From contig CAZOXM010000007.1 of the NCBI GenBank assembly GCA_964583825.1, positions 1 through 64,000 on the forward strand: DNA of 64,000 bases, in the 5' to 3' direction. This DNA is from GCA-1730015 sp964583825. GTDB lineage: Bacteria > Pseudomonadota > Gammaproteobacteria > Granulosicoccales > Granulosicoccaceae. The notes beneath the pieces were generated by a model that had not been told where the DNA came from, did not search any database, and worked only from the letters and a program-made list of their open reading frames with translations. Below, one piece after another: positions 33,827-42,978 of the stretch. The number at the start of each line of letters is the position of its first letter. Within the stretch, counting starts at the first letter, position 1. Made by a program: the position numbers and the translations under genes.

Positions 33827-34237
33827 ATGCAAACTATTGCTTTAGTCATTCATGTTTTTCTGGCGCTTGGTGTGATCGGGCTGGTTTTGATTCAGCACGG
33901 TAAGGGGGCGGACGCGGGCGCTGCTTTTGGCAGCGGGGCGTCAGCGACTGTGTTTGGGTCGCGGGGCTCGGGGTCATTCCTGACCCGTATGACTACCTTG
34001 TTCGCACTCGCGTTCTTTGGTACCAGCATCCTGCTGTTTTATCTCGCCTCTCAGCGAAACACGACCCTGGGCAGTGTGGTCGATGGCGTAGACATACCTC
34101 AAGTGGAAGCGCCTGCCGTGCCGGAGTCGGATACCCCGGCGGTCGAGTCTGATGTGCCTGCGGTAGAAGGCAATGAGGCAGCTCCTTCTGAAGAGTCCTC
34201 ATCAGATATGCCGGCTGCACCGTCAGCGACCGAGTAA
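33827..34237 (+). CDS. secG: Protein-export membrane protein SecG
   Basis: SecG is the small auxiliary subunit of the SecYEG translocon. The protein has 136 residues from ATG 33827. Two membrane helices lie at about 4-22 and 55-73, joined by the conserved loop I-Q-H-G-K-G-A-D-A-G-A-A-F-G-S-G-A-S. The C-terminal 50 residues are acidic and rich in Pro, Val, Ser and Glu, longer than in E. coli, and probably cytoplasmic and disordered. It is followed by tRNA-Leu(GAG), the same neighbour as in E. coli (secG-leuU). Confidence 0.94.
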   Translation: MQTIALVIHVFLALGVIGLVLIQHGKGADAGAAFGSGASATVFGSRGSGSFLTRMTTLFALAFFGTSILLFYLASQRNTTLGSVVDGVDIPQVEAPAVPESDTPAVESDVPAVEGNEAAPSEESSSDMPAAPSATE

Positions 34238-34332
34238 ACTTTCCGGGTTCGAGCCTTTTTCTGGAGATTGTAAAAAAATAAAGCGGATGTTTGTCGTGTA
34301 GTGGTTTAAAATACACGGCTGAATACAAATAA

Positions 34333-34417
34333 GCCGACGTGGTGGAATTGGTAGACACGCTATCTTGAGGGGGTAGTGGCGCGAGCCGTCCCGGTTCGAG
34401 TCCGGGCGTCGGCACCA
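34333..34417 (+). tRNA. tRNA-Leu(GAG)
   Basis: The acceptor stem GCCGACG pairs with CGTCGGC, followed by A-CCA encoded in the DNA. The anticodon arm CTATC-TTGAGGG-GGTAG gives anticodon GAG. The long variable arm (TGGCGCGAGCCGTC region) marks a class II tRNA, and the T-loop is GGTTCGAGTCC. It reads CUC/CUU leucine codons. Its position after secG supports the call. Confidence 0.95.
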
Positions 34418-34528
34418 TTTAGTATTCAGTTGCTGCGATTGCCCCCTGGGCTGTCGACCAGGAACCTGTCTTATGCACGAATCCCTGCATTGCAGAAAAG
34501 CGTATTAAGAAAAGCACATGTTCGCGGC

Positions 34529-34559
34529 TTGCGAATTGCACCTCAAAACTTAATACAAT
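34529..34559 (+). promoter_or_regulatory. Possible promoter of the nuo operon
   Basis: TTGCGA at 34529-34534 is followed by TAATACAAT at 34551-34559, which offers TAATAC (16-bp spacer) or TACAAT (19-bp spacer) as -10. The nuoA ATG lies about 25-30 bp downstream. The spacing is not ideal, so the call is tentative. Confidence 0.4.
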
Positions 34560-34584
34560 GCTCAATCTTTTTTCGGGGCGATAA

Positions 34585-34941
34585 ATGCTCGCAAATTATT
34601 TTCCGATACTGGTGTTTTTTGGCGTGTCACTGGCGTTTGGCGCAGTTTTGCTGATGCTTGGTACCGTCATCGGACCGACTGCACCTAACACCGAAAAGAA
34701 TTCCCCTTACGAATGCGGCTTTGAGGCTTTCGAAGATTCAAGAATGAAGTTCGATGTCAGGTACTACCTCGTCGCTATCCTGTTTATTATTTTTGATCTT
34801 GAAATAGCGTTCCTGTTTCCCTGGGCGGTTGTGCTCGACACCATCGGCGTCGAAGCATTTGCAGCGATGGGAGTGTTCCTTGGCATCCTGCTGATCGGTT
34901 TTATTTATGAGTGGAAAAAAGGAGCGTTGGAATGGGAATAG
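34585..34941 (+). CDS. nuoA: NADH-quinone oxidoreductase subunit A
   Basis: NuoA is a small membrane subunit of proton-pumping complex I at the junction with the peripheral arm. The 118 residues have three helices. The conserved loop N-S-P-Y-E-C-G-F-E (near 47) with its reactive cysteine and the sequence K-F-D-V-R-Y-Y-L-V-A-I-L-F-I-I-F-D-L-E are diagnostic. It is the first gene of a complete 14-gene nuo operon in canonical order, and its 3' end overlaps nuoB by 10 bp. Confidence 0.96.
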   Translation: MLANYFPILVFFGVSLAFGAVLLMLGTVIGPTAPNTEKNSPYECGFEAFEDSRMKFDVRYYLVAILFIIFDLEIAFLFPWAVVLDTIGVEAFAAMGVFLGILLIGFIYEWKKGALEWE

Positions 34942-35411
34942 AAGCGGTTCTCGATAAAGGCTTTCTTACCACCTCTACCGACAAACTGGTCAACTGGGCG
35001 CGTACCGGGTCCATGTGGCCGATGACCTTCGGGCTGGCCTGTTGTGCTGTTGAAATGATGCACGCGGGTGCTGCGCGCTACGATCTCGACCGTTTTGGCA
35101 TCCTGTTCCGACCGAGCCCTCGACAGTCTGATGTCATGATTGTCGCCGGCACGCTGGTGAATAAAATGGCGCCGGCACTGCGCAAAGTCTACGATCAAAT
35201 GCCCGATCCGAAGTGGGTTATTTCGATGGGGTCTTGCGCAAATGGTGGTGGCTACTATCACTACAGTTACGCTGTTGTTCGTGGTTGCGACCGAATTGTA
35301 CCGGTAGATATCTACGTTCCCGGCTGCCCGCCGACCGCAGAGGCACTGCTGTACGGCATTATCCAGCTGCAAAACAAAATCCGCAGACCTAACGTGATTA
35401 CACGCGCCTGA
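34932..35411 (+). CDS. nuoB: NADH-quinone oxidoreductase subunit B
   Basis: NuoB carries cluster N2, the last iron-sulfur centre before ubiquinone. The 159 residues keep all four ligands: the adjacent pair C37-C38 in G-L-A-C-C-A-V-E-M, C102 in M-G-S-C-A-N-G-G-G, and C132 in Y-V-P-G-C-P-P. ATG 34932 has AAGGAG seven bases upstream; a GTG at 34911 lies inside nuoA and is less likely. The stop codon overlaps the nuoC start by one base. Confidence 0.97.
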   Translation: MGIEAVLDKGFLTTSTDKLVNWARTGSMWPMTFGLACCAVEMMHAGAARYDLDRFGILFRPSPRQSDVMIVAGTLVNKMAPALRKVYDQMPDPKWVISMGSCANGGGYYHYSYAVVRGCDRIVPVDIYVPGCPPTAEALLYGIIQLQNKIRRPNVITRA

Positions 35412-36127
35412 TGAATCAGAACAAGCTCAATCAACTGCGGTCGCAGGTGCAGGCCGTCGCTGGCGTCACCGAAGTGATCGATGACGTCGATGGCCTGACC
35501 GCCGTCGTCACCGCAGACCAGTTAATCGAAGCGTCGACAGCACTGCGCGATCAACTTCACTTTGAACAGCTGATCGATCTGTGTGGAGTGGACTATTCAC
35601 AGTACGGCAGCGACGAGTGGGAAACCGGTGGCAGCGGTTTCAGTCGCGGCGTAGCAGCCGGGTCAATCGGGCGGCTGAGTTTTGGCGACGAAGTACCTGC
35701 CTACGAAGGCGATGAACCACGTTTTGCAGTCGCCTATCAACTGCTGTCACTGGCAAACAACTGCCGCTTGCGGCTGAAGGTCTATGCGGTCGACAACGAA
35801 TTTCCTGTGGTGCCATCCGTGTGCGAAGTCTGGGCATGTGCGAACTGGCCGGAGCGCGAAGCATTCGACCTGATGGGTATACACTTCGACGGACATCCTG
35901 ATTTGCGTCGCCTGCTGACCGATTACGGTTTCGTTGGACATCCGTTTCGCAAGGACTTTCCACTCGTGGGTAATGTTGAGATGCGCTATGACCCGCAGAA
36001 GAAACGTGTGGTCTATGAGCCGGTGACCATTGAGCCGCGCGTGCTCGTGCCCCGGGTTATTCGCAATACCTCACGAGCGGAGCCGGCACACGCTGGTGAA
36101 GACGCGGCGACGGAGGGTGAAAGCTAA
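35411..36127 (+). CDS. nuoC: NADH-quinone oxidoreductase subunit C
   Basis: NuoC is the 30-kDa peripheral-arm subunit. The 238 residues include L-I-D-L-C-G-V-D-Y near 57, an inserted low-complexity stretch (residues 66-100, rich in Gly, Ser and acidic residues), R-F-A-V-A-Y-Q-L-L-S-L, then the family signature W-P-E-R-E-A-F-D-L-M-G-I and G-H-P-F-R-K-D-F-P-L. It is a separate gene, not fused to nuoD as in E. coli. It shares its last base with the start of nuoD. Confidence 0.96.
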   Translation: MNQNKLNQLRSQVQAVAGVTEVIDDVDGLTAVVTADQLIEASTALRDQLHFEQLIDLCGVDYSQYGSDEWETGGSGFSRGVAAGSIGRLSFGDEVPAYEGDEPRFAVAYQLLSLANNCRLRLKVYAVDNEFPVVPSVCEVWACANWPEREAFDLMGIHFDGHPDLRRLLTDYGFVGHPFRKDFPLVGNVEMRYDPQKKRVVYEPVTIEPRVLVPRVIRNTSRAEPAHAGEDAATEGES

Positions 36128-37380
36128 TGCCTGAAATCAGAAATTACACGCTTAACTTCGGCCCGCAACACCCGGCAGCACACGGTGTACTGCGACTGGT
36201 ACTGGAGATGGACGGCGAAGTTGTTGATCGCGCTGATCCTCACGTCGGGCTGCTGCACCGCGGTACCGAAAAGCTTGCTGAGAGTAAGCCTTACAATCAA
36301 ACCATCGGTTACATGGACAGACTCGATTACGTATCCATGATGTGTAACGAGCACGGCTATGTAATGGCGATTGAAAAACTGCTGGGCGTCGAGATACCCG
36401 AGCGCGCGCAGTACATCCGTGTAATGTTTGATGAGATCACCCGAGTACTGAATCACCTGATGTGGATCGGCGCGCACGGACTCGATGTCGGTGCAATGTC
36501 AATGTTTCTGTATGCGTTTCGCGAGCGTGAAGATCTAATGGATTGCTACGAGGCTGTGTCCGGTGCACGCCTGCATGCGACTTACTATCGACCCGGTGGT
36601 GTCGCCCGGGATCTGCCGGACAGCATGCCAAAGTATGAAAGCTCGCGCTTTCGCAGTAAGGCCGAAGCCAACAAGCTCAATGATGCGCGCAGTGGTTCAA
36701 TGCTGGATTTTCTTGAGGACTTCACTGATCGCTTCCCGGCCTGCGTCGACGAATACGAAACGCTTTTGACCGATAACCGTATCTGGAAACAACGCCTCGT
36801 CGGCATCGGGGTAGTTACGCCTGAGCGAGCGCTGCAACTCGGTTTTACCGGTCCAATGCTGCGTGGCTCCGGCATTGAATGGGACTTGCGAAAAAAACAG
36901 CCTTATGAAGTGTACGATCGTATGGACTTTGACATTCCTTTGGGTACCGAAGGCGATTGCTACGACCGTTACCTGGTGCGTGTCGAGGAGATGCGTCAGT
37001 CCAATCGCATTATCAAACAGTGCATCGCATGGCTGCGACAAAACACGGGCCCGGTGCTGACGGAAGACCACAAAATAGCCCCGCCACGTCGAGCGGAAAT
37101 GAAAGGTGACATGGAATCACTGATTCATCACTTCAAGCTATTCACTGAAGGCTTTTGTCTGCCCCCGGGCGACGCCTATGCGGCGGTGGAGCACCCCAAA
37201 GGTGAATTTGGCTGTTACCTGGTGTCGGACGGTGCGAACAAGCCGTATCGACTCAAGGTGAGAGCGCCCGGTTTTTATCATCTGGCATCATTCGATGAAA
37301 TGGTAAAGGGGCACATGCTTTCCGATGTCGTCGCGGTAATCGGTACACAGGACATCGTATTTGGCGAGATAGATCGATGA
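36127..37380 (+). CDS. nuoD: NADH-quinone oxidoreductase subunit D
   Basis: NuoD is the 49-kDa subunit that forms the quinone-binding cavity with NuoB. The 417 residues show the N-terminal G-P-Q-H-P-A-A-H-G-V-L-R-L, the quinone-site region H-R-G-T-E-K-L, and R-P-G-G-V-A-R-D-L-P. D-Y-G-D-type endings of hydrogenase relatives are replaced by D-I-V-F-G-E-I-D-R at the C-terminus, as in complex I. The gene starts on the last base of nuoC and overlaps nuoE by four bases. Confidence 0.97.
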   Translation: MPEIRNYTLNFGPQHPAAHGVLRLVLEMDGEVVDRADPHVGLLHRGTEKLAESKPYNQTIGYMDRLDYVSMMCNEHGYVMAIEKLLGVEIPERAQYIRVMFDEITRVLNHLMWIGAHGLDVGAMSMFLYAFREREDLMDCYEAVSGARLHATYYRPGGVARDLPDSMPKYESSRFRSKAEANKLNDARSGSMLDFLEDFTDRFPACVDEYETLLTDNRIWKQRLVGIGVVTPERALQLGFTGPMLRGSGIEWDLRKKQPYEVYDRMDFDIPLGTEGDCYDRYLVRVEEMRQSNRIIKQCIAWLRQNTGPVLTEDHKIAPPRRAEMKGDMESLIHHFKLFTEGFCLPPGDAYAAVEHPKGEFGCYLVSDGANKPYRLKVRAPGFYHLASFDEMVKGHMLSDVVAVIGTQDIVFGEIDR

Positions 37381-37880
37381 CCCAGCAAAGCGAAGATAAC
37401 GCTGTTTTGAATGACCATTCGATTGAGGAAATCGATCGGTGGCTGTTACGGTACCCGGAAGACCAGAAACAGTCTGCGGTACTGGCGGCACTGCGTACGG
37501 CGCAACACCAGAACCATGGTTATCTGACAGTAGCATTGATGGACGCAGTGGCACAGAAGCTCGAAATGCCGAAAATTGCGGTGTATGAAGTCGCTTCGTT
37601 TTATTCAATGTTTGAAACAGAGCCTGTCGGTCGGCACTGTGTGGCTATCTGCACCAACATCAGTTGCATGCTGATGGGCAGTGACACCATCGTCAATCAT
37701 GTCGAAAAGAAATACGGCATCAAACTTGGTGAAAGCACGCCCGACGGGAAAATATTTTTGAAAGTTGAAGAAGAATGTCTGGCGGGTTGTGATGGCGGAC
37801 CAATGATGCAGGTCGATCATGTCTATCACATGAAGTTAACACCCGAAAAAGTAGACGATATTCTGGACGCACTGGACTGA
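37377..37880 (+). CDS. nuoE: NADH-quinone oxidoreductase subunit E
   Basis: NuoE is the 24-kDa subunit carrying 2Fe-2S cluster N1a beside NuoF. The 167 residues have a thioredoxin-like C-terminal domain with ligands C92 and C97 (I-C-T-N-I-S-C) and C134 and C138 (E-C-L-A-G-C-D-G). The helical N-terminus includes Y-E-V-A-S-F-Y-S-M-F. The start overlaps the nuoD stop in ATGA. Confidence 0.96.
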   Translation: MTQQSEDNAVLNDHSIEEIDRWLLRYPEDQKQSAVLAALRTAQHQNHGYLTVALMDAVAQKLEMPKIAVYEVASFYSMFETEPVGRHCVAICTNISCMLMGSDTIVNHVEKKYGIKLGESTPDGKIFLKVEEECLAGCDGGPMMQVDHVYHMKLTPEKVDDILDALD

Positions 37881-37884
37881 GACC

Positions 37885-39036
37885 GTGAAGCACGAACCCA
37901 ATCAAGTCTGCTATACCACGCTAAAGTACGATCAGCCCTGGACTTATGAAAACTATCTCAAAGTGGGCGGCTACGAGGCGTGGAATAAAATCCTGAGTGA
38001 AAAGAAATCACCCGAGGATGTCGTCGCCGAGGTGAAAGCTTCAGGTTTGCGCGGGCGGGGCGGGGCCGGGTTTCCCACCGGGCTCAAGTGGAGCTTTATG
38101 CCGAAGCCCGTCGAAGGCGGACAAAACTACCTTGTTGTAAACAGTGATGAATCGGAACCGGGTACCTGTAAGGACCGGGACATCCACCGCTTTAACCCGC
38201 ACTCATTAATTGAAGGTATGCTGATCGGCTGTTATGCCATTGGTGCATCCGTCGGTTATAACTATATGCGCGGTGAGTGGATGGACGAGCCATTCATGCG
38301 TTTTGAGGCGGCATTGAAAGAAGCCTACGCCAATGGCTGGGTCGGCAACGACATTAAAGGCTCGGGTGTCAATATTGATTTGTACGGATCGCTCGGGGCG
38401 GGTGCCTACATCTGCGGTGAGGAAACCGCCTTGCTTGAATCACTTGAAGGCAAGAAGGGACAGCCCAGATTCAAACCGCCGTTTCCGGCTAACTTCGGAC
38501 TATACGGCAAACCTACAACGATCAATAACACCGAGTCAGTGGCCTCGACACCGGCCATTATCCGCAACGGTGCACAGTGGTTTCAGGAACTCGGGGTCGA
38601 AAACTCCGGCGGACAGAAATGTTTCTCAATGTCGGGTCATGTGAATAATCCCGGTAACTTTGAAATCAGTCTCGGCACGCCGTTTAGCGAACTNNNNNNN
38701 NNNNNNNNNNNNNNNNNNNNNNNNNNNNNNNNNNNNNNNNNNNNNNNNNNNNNNNNNNNNNNNNNNNNNNNNNNNNNNNNNNNNNNNNNNNNNCGCGAGG
38801 GCACCGGCTGGTTGTATCGCATGCTGGTGCGAATTATCGATGGTAAGGGCAGGCCCGAAGATATCGAGAAACTGGAAGATGTCGCCGCGAAAATAGCCGG
38901 TCGCACCATCTGTGCGCTGGGTGAAGCGGCGGCGTGGCCGGTGCAGGGCATGCTCAGACATTTTCGGCATGAGTTCGAGTATTACGTCGAACACAAGCGA
39001 AGTATCGTCGACGAAAAACTGGGAACAGCTGCGTGA
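37885..39036 (+). CDS. nuoF: NADH-quinone oxidoreductase subunit F, interrupted by an assembly gap
   Basis: NuoF binds NADH, FMN and 4Fe-4S cluster N3 at the entry of complex I. The first part is intact: G-L-R-G-R-G-G-A-G-F-P-T-G for FMN, then N-S-D-E-S-E-P-G-T-C-K-D-R and G-A-G-A-Y-I-C-G-E-E-T-A-L for NADH. After F-S-E-L come 100 N, then R-E-G-T-G-W. Homologues have about 86 residues between these points, including S-C-G-x-C-T-P-C of cluster N3, while the N run holds only 34 codons. About 150 further bases are therefore probably missing. Frame is kept by chance or by a gap length divisible by three. The start is GTG 37885. I see no sign that the gene itself is broken. Confidence 0.93.
   Translation: MKHEPNQVCYTTLKYDQPWTYENYLKVGGYEAWNKILSEKKSPEDVVAEVKASGLRGRGGAGFPTGLKWSFMPKPVEGGQNYLVVNSDESEPGTCKDRDIHRFNPHSLIEGMLIGCYAIGASVGYNYMRGEWMDEPFMRFEAALKEAYANGWVGNDIKGSGVNIDLYGSLGAGAYICGEETALLESLEGKKGQPRFKPPFPANFGLYGKPTTINNTESVASTPAIIRNGAQWFQELGVENSGGQKCFSMSGHVNNPGNFEISLGTPFSEXXXXXXXXXXXXXXXXXXXXXXXXXXXXXXXXXXREGTGWLYRMLVRIIDGKGRPEDIEKLEDVAAKIAGRTICALGEAAAWPVQGMLRHFRHEFEYYVEHKRSIVDEKLGTAA
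38694..38793. other. Assembly gap of 100 N within nuoF
   Basis: Exactly 100 undetermined bases, a standard placeholder length for a scaffold join. Comparison with NuoF family length suggests the real gap is near 250 bases. Confidence 0.98.
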
Positions 39037-39088
39037 AGGATGCGCCGAAACCAACCTGCGTGAGTCAAACTTTAACGGTGACTAAAGC

Positions 39089-41458
39089 ATGAGTGACGAC
39101 GTAATCAACATTACGGTCGATGGTCGCAAGCTCGAGGCTCGCAAGGGCCAGATGCTGATCGAAGTGACTGATGCGGCCGGCATCACCATCCCCCGGTTCT
39201 GCTATCACAAGAAGCTAAGCGTTGCGGCCAATTGCCGTATGTGTCTTATCGAAATTGAAAAGGCACCAAAGCCGATGCCTGCCTGTGCCACTCCGGTTGC
39301 ACCGGACATGGTCGTGCGCACGCAATCGGAACTCGCCAAAGGTGCGCAGGCGGGTACCATGGAATTTCTGCTTATCAACCACCCGCTCGATTGTCCGATC
39401 TGCGATCAGGGCGGCGAATGTGAGTTGCAGGATGTCGCCATGGGTTACGGCAACAGTTCATCGGAGTACATTGAAACTAAACGCGTGGTCATGGATAAAA
39501 ATATCGGGCCGCTCATATCTACCGAACTGACACGCTGCATACACTGCACGCGTTGCGTGCGCTTTGGTGAAGAGATCGCCGGTGTGCGCGAACTCGGTGC
39601 GACTGGTCGCGGTGAAAACATGCGCATCGGTACCTACATCGCAAAGAGCGTCGACTCGGAACTATCCGGCAATGTGATCGACCTGTGTCCGGTAGGTGCC
39701 CTGACCGCCAAGCCATCCCGTTTTTCAGCACGCTCCTGGGAGCTTACGCAGCACGCGTCAGTCAGCCCGCACGACAGTGTCGGCAGTAATCTCTTTTTAC
39801 ACGTCGGCAATGGCACGGTGACGCGCGCAGTACCGCGCGAAAATGAATCAATTAATGAAACCTGGATTTCGGATCGCGACCGCTTCAGCTACGAGGGCCT
39901 CTACTCGGACGATCGTGTCAGTGAACCGATGGTACGAATTGATGGAGAGCTCAAAGCGGTCGACTGGCAGACGGCACTGACCGCCACCGCAGACGCGTTG
40001 CGCAGTGGTGTCGAAAAAGACGGCCCCAAATCAATAGCTGCACTCGGTTCGGCAACCGCCACGCTGGAAGAACAGTTCCTGTTGCAGAAACTGATGCGTG
40101 GGCTCGGTAGTCACAACATCGATCATCGTCTGACACAGGTCGACTACAGCGACCAGAATCGTGCCCCGGTGATGCCGTGGCTCGGCTGCACTCTCGAATC
40201 CCTTGAAACTGTTAACGCGGGCTTGCTGATTGGTTCCAACGTGCGCAAGGAACAACCTCTTGCGGGTCTGCGGCTCAGGAAAGCCGCGCTCAAAGGGGCG
40301 GCCATCAGCCTGGTTAATCCCCGCGTTTACGACATGCACTTCGACCCGCTGGTCAATCTCGGCAGCTCGCCCGGCGATATGCTGCGCCATGTGCTTGCGA
40401 TTGCCCTTGCCTGTGACTGTAGCGAAGAAGTGGTCACCCGCCTGTCGTCAGGTGTCGAGGTGACGGATGATCATCGCGCTATCGCGGGCAGCCTGAAAGA
40501 CGCCGGCAACGCGGTAGTATTGCTCGGTAACTCGGCGGTGATACATCCGAACTATGCTTCGATCAGAGCGCTTGCCAGTTGTATAGCGGGCGCAACCGGC
40601 GCGACATTCGGATACCTGCCGGAAGGCGGCAACACAGCAGGTGCCTGGCTTGCCGGGCTCGTGCCGCATCGAAGCGCCGCCGGTGCACCGGTCGAAAAGC
40701 CCGGACTGAATGCCGCACAGATACTCGACGCAAAAATCCAGACGCTCATCCTGATGGGGGTCGAACCGCGCTATGAACAGATAAACAGTGCGCAGGCGCG
40801 ACAACAGATAAAGGATGCAACCACCATTATAATCTCCACGCATTTAAGTAAACATGCGGTGGACCATGCTGACGTCGTACTGCCTTCGGCGGCTTTTGCA
40901 GAAACGGCCGGCACGTTTGTCAATGCCACCGGCGCCTGGCAAATGTTCAACGGCGCCGCTGCACCGCCGGGGCAGGGCAGGCCCGGCTGGAAAATTTTGC
41001 GAGTGCTCGGCAACGAACTGGACCTTGAAGGTTTTGATTATCAGGACGTCACCGGTGTGCGTGAAGAACTCAAAACACTTTGTCGCGAGCTTCAGCTTTC
41101 TAATGACTACGCGCTGGATAACATAGAAATTCCGGAACACAGTCAGTCGCATGGTCTACTTCGGATCGGCGATTTACCCGCATATAAGTCAGATATGCTC
41201 GTGCGGCGCGCGCGGTCATTGCAGAAAACCAAGGATGCTCAGCAAAACCATGTCACGCTTAACAGTGCAGATGTGCAAAGACTGGGTGTAGAAGCGGGCG
41301 CGGTCGTCACCCTTGAACAACAGGATGCCACGGTGATGGTCAGCGTTAAAATTGACGACGGTGTGCCGGTCGGCTGTGCCTGGCTGCCCATCGGCAGTAT
41401 CGAGTTAGCAGGCTTTGGCAGTCTGTTCGAGCCGATCAACCTGGTTGCGGGAGGCTGA
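39089..41458 (+). CDS. nuoG: NADH-quinone oxidoreductase subunit G
   Basis: NuoG is the large iron-sulfur subunit of the peripheral arm. The 789 residues carry a 2Fe-2S site (C38, C49, C52, C66), the histidine-ligated cluster N5 (H98, C102, C105, C111 in H-P-L-D-C-P-I-C-D-Q-G-G-E-C) and a 4Fe-4S site in C-I-H-C-T-R-C and D-L-C-P-V-G-A-L. The C-terminal 550 residues form the molybdopterin-oxidoreductase-like domain, which no longer binds the cofactor in complex I. It starts at ATG 39089, 52 bp after nuoF, the largest gap within this half of the operon. Confidence 0.96.
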   Translation: MSDDVINITVDGRKLEARKGQMLIEVTDAAGITIPRFCYHKKLSVAANCRMCLIEIEKAPKPMPACATPVAPDMVVRTQSELAKGAQAGTMEFLLINHPLDCPICDQGGECELQDVAMGYGNSSSEYIETKRVVMDKNIGPLISTELTRCIHCTRCVRFGEEIAGVRELGATGRGENMRIGTYIAKSVDSELSGNVIDLCPVGALTAKPSRFSARSWELTQHASVSPHDSVGSNLFLHVGNGTVTRAVPRENESINETWISDRDRFSYEGLYSDDRVSEPMVRIDGELKAVDWQTALTATADALRSGVEKDGPKSIAALGSATATLEEQFLLQKLMRGLGSHNIDHRLTQVDYSDQNRAPVMPWLGCTLESLETVNAGLLIGSNVRKEQPLAGLRLRKAALKGAAISLVNPRVYDMHFDPLVNLGSSPGDMLRHVLAIALACDCSEEVVTRLSSGVEVTDDHRAIAGSLKDAGNAVVLLGNSAVIHPNYASIRALASCIAGATGATFGYLPEGGNTAGAWLAGLVPHRSAAGAPVEKPGLNAAQILDAKIQTLILMGVEPRYEQINSAQARQQIKDATTIIISTHLSKHAVDHADVVLPSAAFAETAGTFVNATGAWQMFNGAAAPPGQGRPGWKILRVLGNELDLEGFDYQDVTGVREELKTLCRELQLSNDYALDNIEIPEHSQSHGLLRIGDLPAYKSDMLVRRARSLQKTKDAQQNHVTLNSADVQRLGVEAGAVVTLEQQDATVMVSVKIDDGVPVGCAWLPIGSIELAGFGSLFEPINLVAGG

Positions 41459-41459
41459 C

Positions 41460-42476
41460 GTGGGATTCTTTGCCGGCCTTTGGCTGTTGATCTGGACAGT
41501 CATTAAGATACTGCTCATCATTGTGCCCCTGTTGCTGTGTGTTGCCTACCTGACCTATGCCGAACGCAAGGTGATCGGCGCAATACAGGTGCGCAAGGGA
41601 CCGAACCGGGTCGGGTTTGCGGGACTGCTGCAACCCATCGCGGATGTGGGCAAACTGCTCACCAAGGAAGTACTGGTGCCTACCAACTCGCACCGGTTTC
41701 TGTTTTTAATTGCACCGATATTATCGCTTGCTCCGGCTTTTGCCGCCTGGGCGGTTATCCCGTTCAGCGACACCAAAGTACTTGCGGACATCAATGCCGG
41801 TTTGCTCTACGTGCTTGCGTTAACCTCTCTTGGTGTCTACGGCGTCATCATTGCCGGCTGGGCATCGAATTCCAAATACGCATTTCTCGGTGCAATGCGC
41901 TCCGCTGCGCAAATTGTTTCCTACGAGATCGCGATGGGTTTTGCGCTGGTCGGCGTGTTGATGGTCGGTGGCAGCCTGAACCTCGGTGATATCGTGCGGG
42001 CGCAGGAAGGCAGTATTTTCCACTGGTTCTGGCTGCCGTTGTTCCCGCTGTTTATTGTCTATTTTATTTCAGGCGTCGCCGAGACCAACCGCGCACCGTT
42101 TGATGTGGCCGAGGGCGAATCTGAAATCGTTGCCGGTTTCCACGTCGACTACTCCGGTATGGCGTTCGCGCTGTTCTTTCTGGCCGAGTATGCCAACATG
42201 ATCATCATCGCCGCGCTCACGGTGGTGCTGTTTCTCGGTGGCTGGTTGTCACCGGTGCCGTTTATTCCGGATGGCATGGGCTGGTTCTTTGCCAAAACCG
42301 CATTCGTATTGTTCTTCTTCCTGTGGTTCCGGGCAACCTTTCCTCGATATCGATACGATCAGATCATGCGTCTGGGGTGGAAGGTATTTATCCCGGTCAC
42401 CATTTTCTGGCTCACCGTTGAAGCGGTGGCGATACTACTTGAAATCGGCCCCTGGTTTGATCTGAGAGCAGCCTGA
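41460..42476 (+). CDS. nuoH: NADH-quinone oxidoreductase subunit H
   Basis: NuoH is the membrane subunit that closes the quinone chamber. The 338 residues have about eight helices. E-R-K-V-I-G-A-I-Q-V-R-K-G-P-N-R-V-G-F near 35 and F-I-S-G-V-A-E-T-N-R-A-P-F-D-V-A-E-G-E-S-E near 205 are diagnostic. GTG 41460 has GGGAGG at the right distance and overlaps the nuoG TGA region by being two bases after it; a longer frame from 41415 lies inside nuoG. Confidence 0.96.
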   Translation: MGFFAGLWLLIWTVIKILLIIVPLLLCVAYLTYAERKVIGAIQVRKGPNRVGFAGLLQPIADVGKLLTKEVLVPTNSHRFLFLIAPILSLAPAFAAWAVIPFSDTKVLADINAGLLYVLALTSLGVYGVIIAGWASNSKYAFLGAMRSAAQIVSYEIAMGFALVGVLMVGGSLNLGDIVRAQEGSIFHWFWLPLFPLFIVYFISGVAETNRAPFDVAEGESEIVAGFHVDYSGMAFALFFLAEYANMIIIAALTVVLFLGGWLSPVPFIPDGMGWFFAKTAFVLFFFLWFRATFPRYRYDQIMRLGWKVFIPVTIFWLTVEAVAILLEIGPWFDLRAA

Positions 42477-42477
42477 T

Positions 42478-42969
42478 ATGACTGGTAACGTTAAAAGCTA
42501 TTTTAAAAGTTTTATGCTGCTTGAGTTGCTCAAGGGCATGAGTCTCACGGGCAGGTACTTGTTCGCAAGAAAGTTCACCATTCAGTACCCGGAAGAAAAA
42601 ACACCGCAGTCACCGCGTTTTCGCGGGCTGCATGCATTGCGCCGTTACCCGAATGGGGAAGAGCGCTGTATCGCCTGTAAGCTGTGCGAAGCGGTGTGCC
42701 CGGCACTGGCCATTACCATCGATTCAGAAGAGCGCGCAGACAATACGCGTCGCACTACCCGCTACGATATCGATTTGTTCAAATGTATCTTCTGTGGCTT
42801 CTGTGAGGAAGCCTGTCCGGTGGACTCCATTGTGGAAACACGCATTTTCGAATATCACTTCGAAAAGCGCGGTGAGCAGATCATGACCAAAGACAAACTG
42901 CTCGCCATTGGCGATAAGTTTGAAACGCAGATTGCCGCCGACCGCGCTGCTGATGCAGCCTTTCGCTGA
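42478..42969 (+). CDS. nuoI: NADH-quinone oxidoreductase subunit I
   Basis: NuoI is the ferredoxin-like subunit with two 4Fe-4S clusters, N6a and N6b, between NuoG and NuoB. The 163 residues hold C64-I-A-C-K-L-C-E-A-V-C-P and C103-I-F-C-G-F-C-E-E-A-C-P, each a full C-x2-C-x2-C-x3-C-P set. The N-terminal amphipathic stretch lies along the membrane. It begins one base after the nuoH stop. Confidence 0.97.
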   Translation: MTGNVKSYFKSFMLLELLKGMSLTGRYLFARKFTIQYPEEKTPQSPRFRGLHALRRYPNGEERCIACKLCEAVCPALAITIDSEERADNTRRTTRYDIDLFKCIFCGFCEEACPVDSIVETRIFEYHFEKRGEQIMTKDKLLAIGDKFETQIAADRAADAAFR

Positions 42970-42978
42970 GTACATGTC

